Shown: piece after piece, positions 52,039-60,513 of the stretch
Numbering within the stretch: position 1 is the stretch's first letter
Layout of the letters: every line of letters begins with the position of its first letter
DNA from: Chloroflexota bacterium
GTDB lineage: Bacteria; Chloroflexota; Anaerolineae; Anaerolineales; Villigracilaceae
NCBI GenBank assembly: GCA_026390015.1
Contig: JAPLGS010000139.1
Span: 1-64,000 of the forward strand
Direction of reading: 5' to 3'
Length of the DNA: 64,000 nt
Translations under genes and position numbers: made by a program
The notes under the pieces: model-generated
What the model saw: only the letters and a program-made list of their open reading frames with translations
Told to the model about the DNA's origin: nothing
Databases searched by the model: none

Positions 52039-52099
52039 GCCACAGAGTACACAGAGAAAACCAGAGAAAAGACTCATAAATCTCTGCGTTCTCTGTGGC
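52039..52099. repeat. CACAGAG-type inverted dispersed repeat
   Basis: GCCACAGAG (52039-52047) pairs with CTCTGTGGC (52091-52099), with further pairing of ACAGAGA against TCTCTGCG inside. Together with 3898-3960 it belongs to the CACAGAG/CTCTGTG repeats. It fills the gap between the flavoprotein gene and the cinA-like gene. Confidence 0.6.
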
Positions 52100-52119
52100 A
52101 AAAATCACGCGAGACAAAA

Positions 52120-53247
52120 ATGACATCCGCAGAAATTATCACCATTGGAACAGAAATATTACTCGGCGAGATCGTGGATACCAACACACGGTATCTTGCG
52201 CGCAATTTGCGCGGACTAGGCATTGACCTGTACCGCACGATCACCATCGGCGATAATGAAGAGCGCATTGCAAGCGCCATTCGTGAATCAATGGAACACG
52301 CAGATATTGTCATCACCACGGGCGGGCTCGGCCCAACGATCGATGACCCCACACGTGAGGCCGTGGCAAAGGCCATGGGCGTGGAAACAGAATTTCGCGA
52401 AGACTTGTGGCAGCAAGTGGTCGCGACCATTGCGCGCTATGGTCGCACGCCATCTGAAAATCAGAAACGGCAGGCGTATGTACCAAAGGGTGCGCTCGGA
52501 ATTCTAAATCCTGTTGGCACTGCTCCATGTTTTATTGTTGAAACAGCGCGTAACGCGATCATCTCTTTGCCTGGTGTCCCAAACGAAATGGAACATGTCT
52601 TACACGAGTCCATCATCCCCTATTTGCAAAAAAGATTCAACCTTAATGAAATTATAAAAGTTCGGGTATTGCATTGCGCGGGACTCGGCGAAGGCATGAT
52701 CGACGAAAAAATTTCGGATCTTGAAATGTTAAGCAACCCCACCGTTGGCCTGGCCGCGCATACCGGCGTTGTGGATGTACGCATCGCCGCGAAGGCAAAA
52801 AGCGAAAGCGAAGCGAATATCATGATCGCGGAGATCGAGTCGCAAGTCCGCGAAAGGCTTGGGAATGTTGTCTTTGGTGCGGATGAAGATAAACTCGAAG
52901 AGGTCACATTGGATCTGATCGCCCACCGCGGCTGGACTCTAACCGCAGTCGAATCAGGTCTCGATGGGATTCTTGCCCGTAAAATTCCACACACCGCATC
53001 TTTTCCTAATCTGACAGCTGACTCATTGATGCAAACATTACGTGCAGCCCAAGCAGAATCGCAAGCAGATATCGCCCTGGGTGTTTCTGTTTATTCCGAA
53101 GATCGCTCCGCTGAAATGGCGATGATCACACCACTCGGCGAAAAAACACATCACATTACATATGGCGGCCCAACGCGCAGTCTGCAATACTGGGCTATGA
53201 ACCTTGCGCTCAACTGGCTGCGGACGAGTGTTGAGGAAATGAAATAA
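52120..53247 (+). CDS. CinA-like protein with degenerate C-terminal amidase domain
   Basis: A 375-residue protein. The N-terminal MoCF/COG1058 domain is intact: AEIITIGTEILLGEIVDTNTRYLARNLRGLGID and VITTGGLGPTIDDPTREAVAKAMG, followed by LPGVPNEMEHV. In full-length CinA this domain has ADP-ribose pyrophosphatase-type activity and the C-terminal domain is a nicotinamide mononucleotide deamidase. Here the C-terminal region reads TLTAVESGLDGILARK where the family has a TxAESCTGG motif with the catalytic serine, so amidase activity is probably lost. The protein is also shorter than usual CinA (about 410-430). The stop codon overlaps the M14 peptidase start by one base. Confidence 0.88.
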   Translation: MTSAEIITIGTEILLGEIVDTNTRYLARNLRGLGIDLYRTITIGDNEERIASAIRESMEHADIVITTGGLGPTIDDPTREAVAKAMGVETEFREDLWQQVVATIARYGRTPSENQKRQAYVPKGALGILNPVGTAPCFIVETARNAIISLPGVPNEMEHVLHESIIPYLQKRFNLNEIIKVRVLHCAGLGEGMIDEKISDLEMLSNPTVGLAAHTGVVDVRIAAKAKSESEANIMIAEIESQVRERLGNVVFGADEDKLEEVTLDLIAHRGWTLTAVESGLDGILARKIPHTASFPNLTADSLMQTLRAAQAESQADIALGVSVYSEDRSAEMAMITPLGEKTHHITYGGPTRSLQYWAMNLALNWLRTSVEEMK

Positions 53248-54224
53248 TGCCCCCAGCACGCCGCAGCAACGATTCGTTCTTGGTGACTGTGGCATGGGTG
53301 CTGAACCTTGCGGGGCTGGGTGGTATCGCACTTGTAACGATCGCGTATTGGGCTTTCCAGCCTGCACTCGCCGCGCCACAAAACTCACAATCCATATCAA
53401 CAGCCAGCCTGCCCGCAACTTATACACCAAATCCAAATTCGCTTTATTTAGCCACGGTCACACCAAATCCACATTCGACATTGATCGTTGTCCAAACGCA
53501 TACGCCTTTTGTACTTGAAAACAGCACCACGCGCCCGGTCACAATCGGGTATTCGGTTTCAGGGCGGCCGATCGAAGTTTATACATTTGGAAATGGAGAA
53601 CGACAACGCATGATCGTGGCCGGCATTCATGGCGGCTATGAATGGAATACCATCGCGCTCGCAGACGAATTGATCAAACATATAAACGAGAATCCGACAA
53701 TCATTCCTTCCGATGTCACGCTTTATATTTTACGCAACATGAATCCAGATGGCGATGCGAGGGATCATGGGATCGATGGCCGCGTCAACGATCATGGAGT
53801 GGATTTGAATCGCAACTTCCCCACCAATTGGGCTGCAGATTGGGATCGCGATGGATGTTGGAATTACGGCCCAACTACGGGTGGAGTTGGCCCAGCCTCC
53901 GAACCAGAAACCCGCGCCGTGATGGGATTCCTGCAAAACCATAGAGTTGAAACATTGATCAGTTATCATAGTGCGGCACTCGGCGTCTTCCCCGGCGGTG
54001 AACCCTGGGAGGAGCTATCGACCCGATTTGCAAAAGCGCTTGCCAAGGAAACAGGATATCCATTTCCGCCAATAGACACAGGCTGCATATTTACCGGCAC
54101 ACTCGCAGACTATGCCGTGGAGTTGGGCGCAGTCGCCGTAGACATGGAATTATCCACACATCAATCTACAGATTATAAAAAGAATTTAAAAGCACTTGAT
54201 GTATTATTAAACTTTCAAAAATAA
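53247..54224 (+). CDS. M14 family zinc carboxypeptidase, membrane-anchored
   Basis: A 325-residue exported metallopeptidase. One N-terminal hydrophobic segment (VAWVLNLAGLGGIALVTIAYW) acts as signal or anchor and is followed by a Thr/Pro/Asn-rich linker of about 50 residues. The catalytic domain has GIHGGYEWN with zinc-ligand His and Glu, VDLNRNFPTNW with substrate-binding Asn-Arg, the third ligand in ISYHSAALG and the catalytic glutamate in AVDMELSTHQS. It probably cleaves peptides or cell-wall stem peptides outside the membrane. The start ATG overlaps the cinA-like stop (TAATG), so the two are translationally coupled. Confidence 0.9.
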   Translation: MPPARRSNDSFLVTVAWVLNLAGLGGIALVTIAYWAFQPALAAPQNSQSISTASLPATYTPNPNSLYLATVTPNPHSTLIVVQTHTPFVLENSTTRPVTIGYSVSGRPIEVYTFGNGERQRMIVAGIHGGYEWNTIALADELIKHINENPTIIPSDVTLYILRNMNPDGDARDHGIDGRVNDHGVDLNRNFPTNWAADWDRDGCWNYGPTTGGVGPASEPETRAVMGFLQNHRVETLISYHSAALGVFPGGEPWEELSTRFAKALAKETGYPFPPIDTGCIFTGTLADYAVELGAVAVDMELSTHQSTDYKKNLKALDVLLNFQK

Positions 54225-54314
54225 TTTTATACAGAACTTGAAGCCGCTTGGTTTCAGCACAAAATCAGGATGCGAAGCGTTGCATCAGAATAAAAATCTA
54301 AAACAGGAGCATGA

Positions 54315-56297
54315 ATGACTCAAAACGTAAATACCCTATTCACGAATGCCATCGTCCTCACAATGGATGGAAAATTAAACCAATATGACCGCGGCGCTCT
54401 TGCAGTACGAGATGACATGATCGTTGCTGTCGGCGCGGAATCTGAAATAACAAAAGAATATTCGGCTGACGAAACGATTGATTGCGGTGGCAAAGTACTC
54501 ATGCCTGGACTTATCAATGCGCACACGCACGTCCCCATGACTCTCCTGCGCGGTCTCGCCGATGATCTGCGCCTCGATGTCTGGCTGATGGGTTACATGC
54601 TTCCTGTTGAACGTGAATTCGTTACCCCGGAATTTGTTCGGCTTGGAACTTTGCTCGCCTGCGCTGAACAGATCCGCAGCGGCGTGACCACCTTTAATGA
54701 TATGTATTTCTTCGAGGACGCAATCGCCCAGGCCACAGCGGAGGCAGGCATGCGCGCAGTCTGCGGACAAAGCGTGATGAAATATCCCGCGCCCGATGCG
54801 CCCTCATTTGAAATCTCGCTTGCGATGGCGCGTGAATTCATCAAGAAGTGGAAAGGACACCCGCTGATCGTCCCAGCGGTTGCTCCACACGCGCCCTACT
54901 CCACCACACCCGAGATCTTGCGGACATGCGCCAATCTGGCCAGGGAATTCGATGTGCCTTTGCACATTCACATTTCTGAAACTGCGTTCGAAGTTGAAAC
55001 CATGCGAAACGAACAAAGCATGCCTGTCGTTCCGTATGTTAAAAAACAGGGCGTGCTAGAAGCCAAAGTGATCGCCGCGCATTGCGTCCACATTGACTTT
55101 GGCGAAATGAAGACTCTTAAACATGTCAATGCGGGTATCGCGCATAACCCTTCCTCAAATCTAAAACTCGCTTCGGGATTTGCCCCCGTACAAAAAATGC
55201 TTGAGATCGGTCTCAACGTGGGTATTGGCACCGATGGCCCCGCATCAAATAATGATCTCGATATGTTTGAAGAAATGCGCCTGGCCTCGTTCGTTGCGAA
55301 AGCATCCAGCAATGACCCGACAGTCGTTCCTGCAGCGACTGCGCTTCTTATGGCTACCCGCATGGGAGCGCAAGCGCTTCACATTGGACATTTGACAGGA
55401 TCGCTCGAAGCAGGCAAACGCGCCGACTTGATATTGGTGGACACCTCCCCCGTCCACAATTCTCCGCGCTTCCGCCGTGATCCGAACAATGCCTACGCTC
55501 AACTGGTATTCGCATCCAAGTCGACTGATGTGACTGATGTGATGGTTAATGGAAAATGGTTGATGCGTGCGCACGAATTGCTCACGTTGAATGAAGCTGA
55601 GCTTCTCGGGCAGGCGTGTGAAATTGCGCAGAAGATTGACGCCTTCCTGATCGAACGCGAACAATCCATACTTTCAAAATTGATCGCGCTCGGCGGCTCG
55701 ATGGAGCAGGAATCTTTCGAGGTGCAGGTCAAGGTCAAGGTGGCGGAACCAGACCAATTAATTCAGAACATGCAGCGGACTGAGATCGAAATTAACGCAC
55801 ACAAGCATTATCTTCAATATGATGAATATTACATGTTCGAAGACCCAGCGCAGGGACGGCTGCGCTTCCGCGAAGATAATTTGATCAACGAAAAAGGTGA
55901 TGTTGAGAATGTGCGCTCACGCCTAACATTGCTCGGTCAAAAACGAGAAGGCGAGATCGGACATGACGTGCTGCTTTCACGCAGTCGTTTTCTTGCGCCT
56001 GCTGTGCACACATCACGTTTCTATCGAGAATACTTCAAACCAAAACAGGTTATTTCCATTGAAAAAGACCGCCTGCGCTGGCATATCAAATATAAAGAAA
56101 CCGAGTTCTTTATTAATCTCGATCACATAAAAGACCCTGCAGATATGGGGCATTTCCTCGAGATCAAAAGCCGCACATGGAGCCGAAAAGATGCCGATCT
56201 TAAAGCTGAATTGGTCAATGAACTGTTAAACCTGCTTGGCCTGGGTGATGCGGAAACAGTGATCCAAGATTACATCGAGACCTTGTTACCTCAATAG
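54315..56297 (+). CDS. MtaD/SAH deaminase-type amidohydrolase fused to a CYTH domain
   Basis: A 660-residue cytosolic protein with two parts. Residues 1-455 form an amidohydrolase close to 5-methylthioadenosine/S-adenosylhomocysteine deaminases: GLINAHTHVPMTLLRG, HIHISET, AHCVHI and GTDGPASNNDLDMFEEMR hold the metal and substrate ligands. Residues about 465-660 look like a CYTH (adenylate cyclase IV / triphosphatase tunnel) domain: FEVQVKVKV in place of ExExK, GRLRFRED, RSRLTLLG, DRLRWHIKYKETEFFINLDHI and GHFLEIKS. The CYTH N-terminal motif has Gln for the middle Glu, so catalysis may be altered. CAGGAG precedes the ATG. I know no characterised example of this fusion. Confidence 0.85.
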   Translation: MTQNVNTLFTNAIVLTMDGKLNQYDRGALAVRDDMIVAVGAESEITKEYSADETIDCGGKVLMPGLINAHTHVPMTLLRGLADDLRLDVWLMGYMLPVEREFVTPEFVRLGTLLACAEQIRSGVTTFNDMYFFEDAIAQATAEAGMRAVCGQSVMKYPAPDAPSFEISLAMAREFIKKWKGHPLIVPAVAPHAPYSTTPEILRTCANLAREFDVPLHIHISETAFEVETMRNEQSMPVVPYVKKQGVLEAKVIAAHCVHIDFGEMKTLKHVNAGIAHNPSSNLKLASGFAPVQKMLEIGLNVGIGTDGPASNNDLDMFEEMRLASFVAKASSNDPTVVPAATALLMATRMGAQALHIGHLTGSLEAGKRADLILVDTSPVHNSPRFRRDPNNAYAQLVFASKSTDVTDVMVNGKWLMRAHELLTLNEAELLGQACEIAQKIDAFLIEREQSILSKLIALGGSMEQESFEVQVKVKVAEPDQLIQNMQRTEIEINAHKHYLQYDEYYMFEDPAQGRLRFREDNLINEKGDVENVRSRLTLLGQKREGEIGHDVLLSRSRFLAPAVHTSRFYREYFKPKQVISIEKDRLRWHIKYKETEFFINLDHIKDPADMGHFLEIKSRTWSRKDADLKAELVNELLNLLGLGDAETVIQDYIETLLPQ

Positions 56298-56310
56298 GAC
56301 GCGAAACAAA

Positions 56311-57318
56311 ATGGAAATATTCAAAAAAATAATGGCAACGATCTTTGCGATCCTCTTCATCATCACCGCCATTGCTGCGATCCTATTTTTCAACTTTGAC
56401 CGAAAAGCATTCACCCCAGAAACTTATCAAAAAGGATTTGCAAAAGCAGATTTTTACAATCAACTGCCAGCCATTATCGCACAAGCCTTGGCTTCTACTA
56501 CGATAAACCAGGAACAACTTCCCATCATGATGCGCGGGATGAGCACGCAAGCCTGGGATGCGTTCTTTCGATCCATGTTGCCGCAGGATGTTCTCAAGAA
56601 GATGGGAGATGATGCATTAAATTCCACTTTTGCTTATTTGAACATGCAAACAAATTCTGCAGAACTATCCCTGACGCCGCTTAAAACAAGCATTGTCAGC
56701 GAATCGGGTACGCGGGCAGTTTTTACACTTTTGAAAACACTTCCAGATTGCACGTTACGCCAGATCGGCCAAATCACATTGGACTTGTTTTCAAGTAGTG
56801 AGATCCAATTTTGCAATCCACCTGAGGATCTGTACCCACTTCTAACACCAATTGTGCAGGGGCAAATGCAAATGGCCGCCCTGGCGATCCCCGATCAATT
56901 CACCATTGTCAACGCGCCGCCTGAAAATGATCGACGCCCAAAATTGCAGACTGCGCGAATGCTCATGCGATTAAGTCCATTATTACCGCTTGGATTATTG
57001 CTGTTGATGACGATCATTGTTGTCAACTCGCTCAAGAGTTGGTTGAACTGGTGGGGCATTCCATTCATCATCACGGGCGGATTTGCGAGCCTGATGGGCT
57101 TCAGCGGCGCGCCTGCAATCGGGATTATTTTTCAGCGTATCCTTGTGAACAGAATGCCAGCTTTCCTGCCCGCGATCATGCTGGATTATGCAGGCAATCT
57201 GGCATCTGCGATGGTACAAACATTACTTAACCCTATTCTATTTCAGGGAATTTTTCTTATGTGTATCGGAGTAGTAATGGCGGCAGGGGCTTACTTTGTT
57301 AAGACAAATAATATTTGA
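56311..57318 (+). CDS. Polytopic membrane protein of unknown function
   Basis: A 335-residue membrane protein. One N-terminal helix (ATIFAILFIITAIAAILFFNF) leads into an external domain of about 190 residues (FTPETYQKGFAKADFYNQLP onward) with three cysteines, and three or four C-terminal hydrophobic segments (LMRLSPLLPLGLLLLMTIIVV onward). The domain arrangement resembles uncharacterised Chloroflexota proteins. It follows the deaminase-CYTH gene by 13 bases and is probably co-transcribed. I cannot assign a function. Confidence 0.8.
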   Translation: MEIFKKIMATIFAILFIITAIAAILFFNFDRKAFTPETYQKGFAKADFYNQLPAIIAQALASTTINQEQLPIMMRGMSTQAWDAFFRSMLPQDVLKKMGDDALNSTFAYLNMQTNSAELSLTPLKTSIVSESGTRAVFTLLKTLPDCTLRQIGQITLDLFSSSEIQFCNPPEDLYPLLTPIVQGQMQMAALAIPDQFTIVNAPPENDRRPKLQTARMLMRLSPLLPLGLLLLMTIIVVNSLKSWLNWWGIPFIITGGFASLMGFSGAPAIGIIFQRILVNRMPAFLPAIMLDYAGNLASAMVQTLLNPILFQGIFLMCIGVVMAAGAYFVKTNNI

Positions 57319-57328
57319 CAGTTTCGGA

Positions 57329-58429
57329 TCACGGGCATCCATTCGCGAGATGTTCTTCAAAGGTCACTGCAAACGTATGATAGCCTGAGCCGTCACACTT
57401 TGCCTGAAAATAATAATACGGGGAAGAGTCTGGGAAAGCCACAGCTTTCAACGCATCCAAACTTGGATTTGAAATTGGAGTAGGCGGCAAGCCTGCGTAA
57501 ATATAGGTGTTGTATGGGGAGTCAAATTTCAAGTCGTCGAGACTGAGCGGATTTGTCCACCAGGTTTGTCCGATCGGATCATAGCCAAGCGCGTATTGAA
57601 TTGAGGGGTCACTTCCGAGAGACATGCCGATGTTCAAACGATTAAGAAACACAGATGTGATCAATGGCATTTCATCATTTTGAACTGATTCACGTTCGAC
57701 GATGGATGCGAGAATGACGGCTTGATTGACGTTCAAGCCCTGCGCAGAAAAACCTGAACGCATTTCATCGGTGATATGTAAAGTAAAGTTACGCGAGATG
57801 GTTTCGAGTAATTGCTCCACGGTGGTGGTGCGCGGCAGAAGATAAGAATCAGGGAGGAAGAATCCTTCCATTGTGGCGGGAGATGCAAAAGCGAGGACTT
57901 GTGGCGGAATCTGCGCGGCGGCGATAAATGCCTCTGGAGAAATATCCAGCCCGGAGGTTGGGAGCGAAGCGGCGATCTCTTCCATCCGCCAGCCTGAGAG
58001 AATTACGAAGGAGATGTCATCGGGGGTTGCATCCTGTAATTCGCCTGCGATATCGATCATGGATAGCGCGGGGCTGAGGATGTACTCGCCTGCTTGAAGT
58101 GTCGTGTCAAACCCGGTGTAAACAAAATAATCATAAAGAAATTCTGCTCTGCTGATGATGCGTGATTCTTCGAGGCGGGTTGTAACAGAGGTGACTGATT
58201 CGCCCTGCTCAACGCGAAACGACTGTTCAACGCCGTTTGAGTCTAGCGGCGTAATCAGCGCGTCACCATGCGAAAGCAGCCGCGCTGAATATTCTATTCG
58301 GTCAGAAATAGAAAGTAAACGGGCGGGCGGACCATACAAAAGCGATGCTTGCGCGGGGATATAACCAAGCGCTAGAAAAATGCAGGCAAAAATTGCAATG
58401 ATAAAAAGAAAGATATATATGCGACGCAT
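57329..58429 (-). CDS. mltG: Endolytic murein transglycosylase MltG
   Basis: A 366-residue protein of the YceG family. An N-terminal membrane anchor (IYIFLFIIAIFACIFLALGYI) is followed by a LysM-like region (FRVEQGESVTSVTTRLEESRIISRAEFLYDYF) and the catalytic part, with the conserved glutamate in LASIVERESV, the DPSIQYALGYD segment, and the terminal SPYYYFQAKCDGSGYHTF. It cleaves nascent glycan strands at the membrane and sets their length. ruvX lies 13 bases upstream, the usual neighbour. Confidence 0.95.
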   Translation of the reverse strand: MRRIYIFLFIIAIFACIFLALGYIPAQASLLYGPPARLLSISDRIEYSARLLSHGDALITPLDSNGVEQSFRVEQGESVTSVTTRLEESRIISRAEFLYDYFVYTGFDTTLQAGEYILSPALSMIDIAGELQDATPDDISFVILSGWRMEEIAASLPTSGLDISPEAFIAAAQIPPQVLAFASPATMEGFFLPDSYLLPRTTTVEQLLETISRNFTLHITDEMRSGFSAQGLNVNQAVILASIVERESVQNDEMPLITSVFLNRLNIGMSLGSDPSIQYALGYDPIGQTWWTNPLSLDDLKFDSPYNTYIYAGLPPTPISNPSLDALKAVAFPDSSPYYYFQAKCDGSGYHTFAVTFEEHLANGCP

Positions 58430-58442
58430 GAGGGATTAGGAA

Positions 58443-58865
58443 TTAGGGATTCGGGTTGCGATTGGATTCGAGATAGGATTGGAGGATAACGACTGCGGCA
58501 AATGCATCCTGGTGCCCTGAACGTTTTTTTCTTGAAACACCAAGTTCAATTCGTGCCGAGCGCGCATCTTGAGTGCTGAATGATTCATCCCACATTTCAA
58601 CGGGCAGGTTGGTCTGATTTTTCAATTCATCGGCAAAACGCGCGGCTCGGCGGCCTGCGGGATTCGGATGGCCTTCTTCGTCAAAAGATTGGCCGATGAC
58701 GATCAAGGTAACATTGTTTTGCGCGGCGAGGTCAGCCACTTGCGCGGCATCAATGACGCGCGAAATGTGTTCTATTATTTTTAGCGGACTGGCGATGGTG
58801 GCGGTCGTATCGCTGAGCGCGAGACCAATTCGTTTTTCGCCATGGTCAATTGCAAGAATTCGCAT
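58443..58865 (-). CDS. ruvX: Putative pre-16S rRNA nuclease / Holliday junction resolvase homolog
   Basis: A 140-residue RNase H-fold protein of the YqgF family. MRILAIDHGEKRIGLALSD carries the first catalytic Asp; IVIGQSFDEEGHPNPAGRRA and WDESFSTQDA supply the middle motif; the last Asp is in HQDAFAAVVILQSYL. E. coli YqgF matures the 16S rRNA 5' end; DNA resolvase activity has also been proposed. It is in an operon with mltG. The ATG is preceded by CTTGGAGAA. Confidence 0.93.
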   Translation of the reverse strand: MRILAIDHGEKRIGLALSDTTATIASPLKIIEHISRVIDAAQVADLAAQNNVTLIVIGQSFDEEGHPNPAGRRAARFADELKNQTNLPVEMWDESFSTQDARSARIELGVSRKKRSGHQDAFAAVVILQSYLESNRNPNP

Positions 58866-58893
58866 TCATTCTCCAAGGATTTCGAAAATCTGG

Positions 58894-60384
58894 TTATTTA
58901 ATTTCCACCGAAATATTAAATGGGATCAACGGAAGCCACGGCCACCAGGCTGGAACGAGGTCGATGACTGGCTCGTCACGCAATGATAAATTAGCAGCTA
59001 AATCTTTATTCACTGAACTCAGTTGATGTCCGCGCACAATTGAAAAAACCTGCATCGTATCCACTTGCCGAAGTAATATACGAGTCACTTCAATCTCAAA
59101 ATGTGTAACTCCAGATATATCCGTAGATGGATCGGTAAGTATTTTCACTTTCTGTGATCCAGAAGGTGCAAAGCCATCGGTAGTGGAGGCAGCTAAGGTT
59201 ACTGCCGTGAGCTGGTCAACGTCATCCGCCAAGATATAACGAACGGAATATTCAACCTGCATGTTTAAACTCAGAATCTTACCGGGCTGACCTGCTAGAG
59301 GATCATAAACCTCGTTCACTACTTTCAAAACCTCAAAGGTATCTGATAACAAAATGTCATTTGGCGCGATCTGCGCGAGCAATTTAGATTCGGCAGTGCG
59401 GCGCAAATTCTCCAGAACAATTTTGTGTAATTTCTGACGGTCAATATCAGTGGCGCCAGTCACATTTGAATCTGCGCCGCCAGTGATCGGATTCGAATTG
59501 GAGACCGCGATTGAAAGCGCAAGCGGCCCATCCACAACAAGCACCGAGTCGCTTGGAACATTTCCGCTAGCGCCGGATTGAAGCGCCTCGATCGGCATGT
59601 CCAAAAATTTATCGGGGCCTGGTGAAAGAAGGGTATCTTGCAAGGTAATAAATTTAATGGGCAATTCAGCCACGGTTGAAACGATCGTGCCAGCGCGAAT
59701 ATTCACCTCGACCTGGCTGAGATTTCGAAACCGCGCAATTCCCTGCGACTTAGACTTCGGCACAATGATATTACTCGTGACGGCAAAAGACTGTTTGGTA
59801 TCAACAGTGATCGACAACCCCCGCGCAGGGACCGCACCCGTTACAGACACTGACTCAACAGACTGGCTCGCTGTGACAGGGATGACGACACGTTGGGTCT
59901 GCGATTCGGGAAATATGGTTAACGTCACATGCGGGACAAATAAGCCTGCCACTACCAAAACAGCAATGACTCCCGCTGTAAAAATCAGTATGCGCCCAAG
60001 CAAGGATGTCCGCCAGGCGGCTTCTTTCTGGTGCACAATATCTCGAATCTTCCGCAGGTCACGGCGCGGAGTCTTCGGGATACGCCTGCTTCTCGGAGCA
60101 GAATCAGGCCACGGATCACGCTGAGCAGCGACTGTCGACTTGAAAACAGGAATCCCTAACGATTCTGCATCCCTCCTGACTTTTGCGCGGCGAGTTACCA
60201 ATCCTAATTGTGCGCCTAACGAATCTGCATGTCTATGAAGAACTTTTAGATCAAGCACACGCAGAATTATTTTTTCATGTTTGGGCCAGACGAGTAAAAT
60301 ACGCGGCGTCTTTGCCCATGAAAATTTATCGCGGACAGAGATGAGGTCATCGTGAGATTCTAAGGTGATAATTTTTGTTTTCAA
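58894..60384 (-). CDS. Membrane-anchored baseplate J-like protein
   Basis: A 496-residue protein. An N-terminal cytosolic part of about 130 residues, with a basic region (RRAKVRRDAESLG), precedes one transmembrane helix (ILIFTAGVIAVLVVAGLFV) at about 152-170, and the remaining 320 residues are external. They contain GIARFRNLSQVEVNIRAGTIVST, the DTLLSPG strand and a SGASGNVPSDSV turn, which resemble the baseplate J/gp47 domain. No tail or contractile injection genes are nearby, so this is a stand-alone surface or wall-spanning protein of unknown role. It is the first gene of a set with ruvX and mltG. Confidence 0.78.
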   Translation of the reverse strand: MKTKIITLESHDDLISVRDKFSWAKTPRILLVWPKHEKIILRVLDLKVLHRHADSLGAQLGLVTRRAKVRRDAESLGIPVFKSTVAAQRDPWPDSAPRSRRIPKTPRRDLRKIRDIVHQKEAAWRTSLLGRILIFTAGVIAVLVVAGLFVPHVTLTIFPESQTQRVVIPVTASQSVESVSVTGAVPARGLSITVDTKQSFAVTSNIIVPKSKSQGIARFRNLSQVEVNIRAGTIVSTVAELPIKFITLQDTLLSPGPDKFLDMPIEALQSGASGNVPSDSVLVVDGPLALSIAVSNSNPITGGADSNVTGATDIDRQKLHKIVLENLRRTAESKLLAQIAPNDILLSDTFEVLKVVNEVYDPLAGQPGKILSLNMQVEYSVRYILADDVDQLTAVTLAASTTDGFAPSGSQKVKILTDPSTDISGVTHFEIEVTRILLRQVDTMQVFSIVRGHQLSSVNKDLAANLSLRDEPVIDLVPAWWPWLPLIPFNISVEIK

Positions 60385-60491
60385 AAGCAGGCACCATTAC
60401 TGATTTTCAGGCCTTTGAATTATATACTGATAGCACCGTCTATGGCGAGTCATATTCATTTCATGAAAAATAGCACTTCCTAATATTGGGG

Positions 60492-60513
60492 ATATTATAT
60501 ATAATATATAATC
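60492..60513 (+). promoter_or_regulatory. Palindrome overlapping the GntR gene promoter
   Basis: A perfect 16-base AT palindrome at 60492-60507 overlaps a TATAAT at 60500-60505, and the ATG at 60514 follows 8 bases after it. No Shine-Dalgarno is present, so the mRNA may be leaderless. Palindromes at their own promoter are usual autoregulatory sites of FadR-type GntR regulators. Confidence 0.5.
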
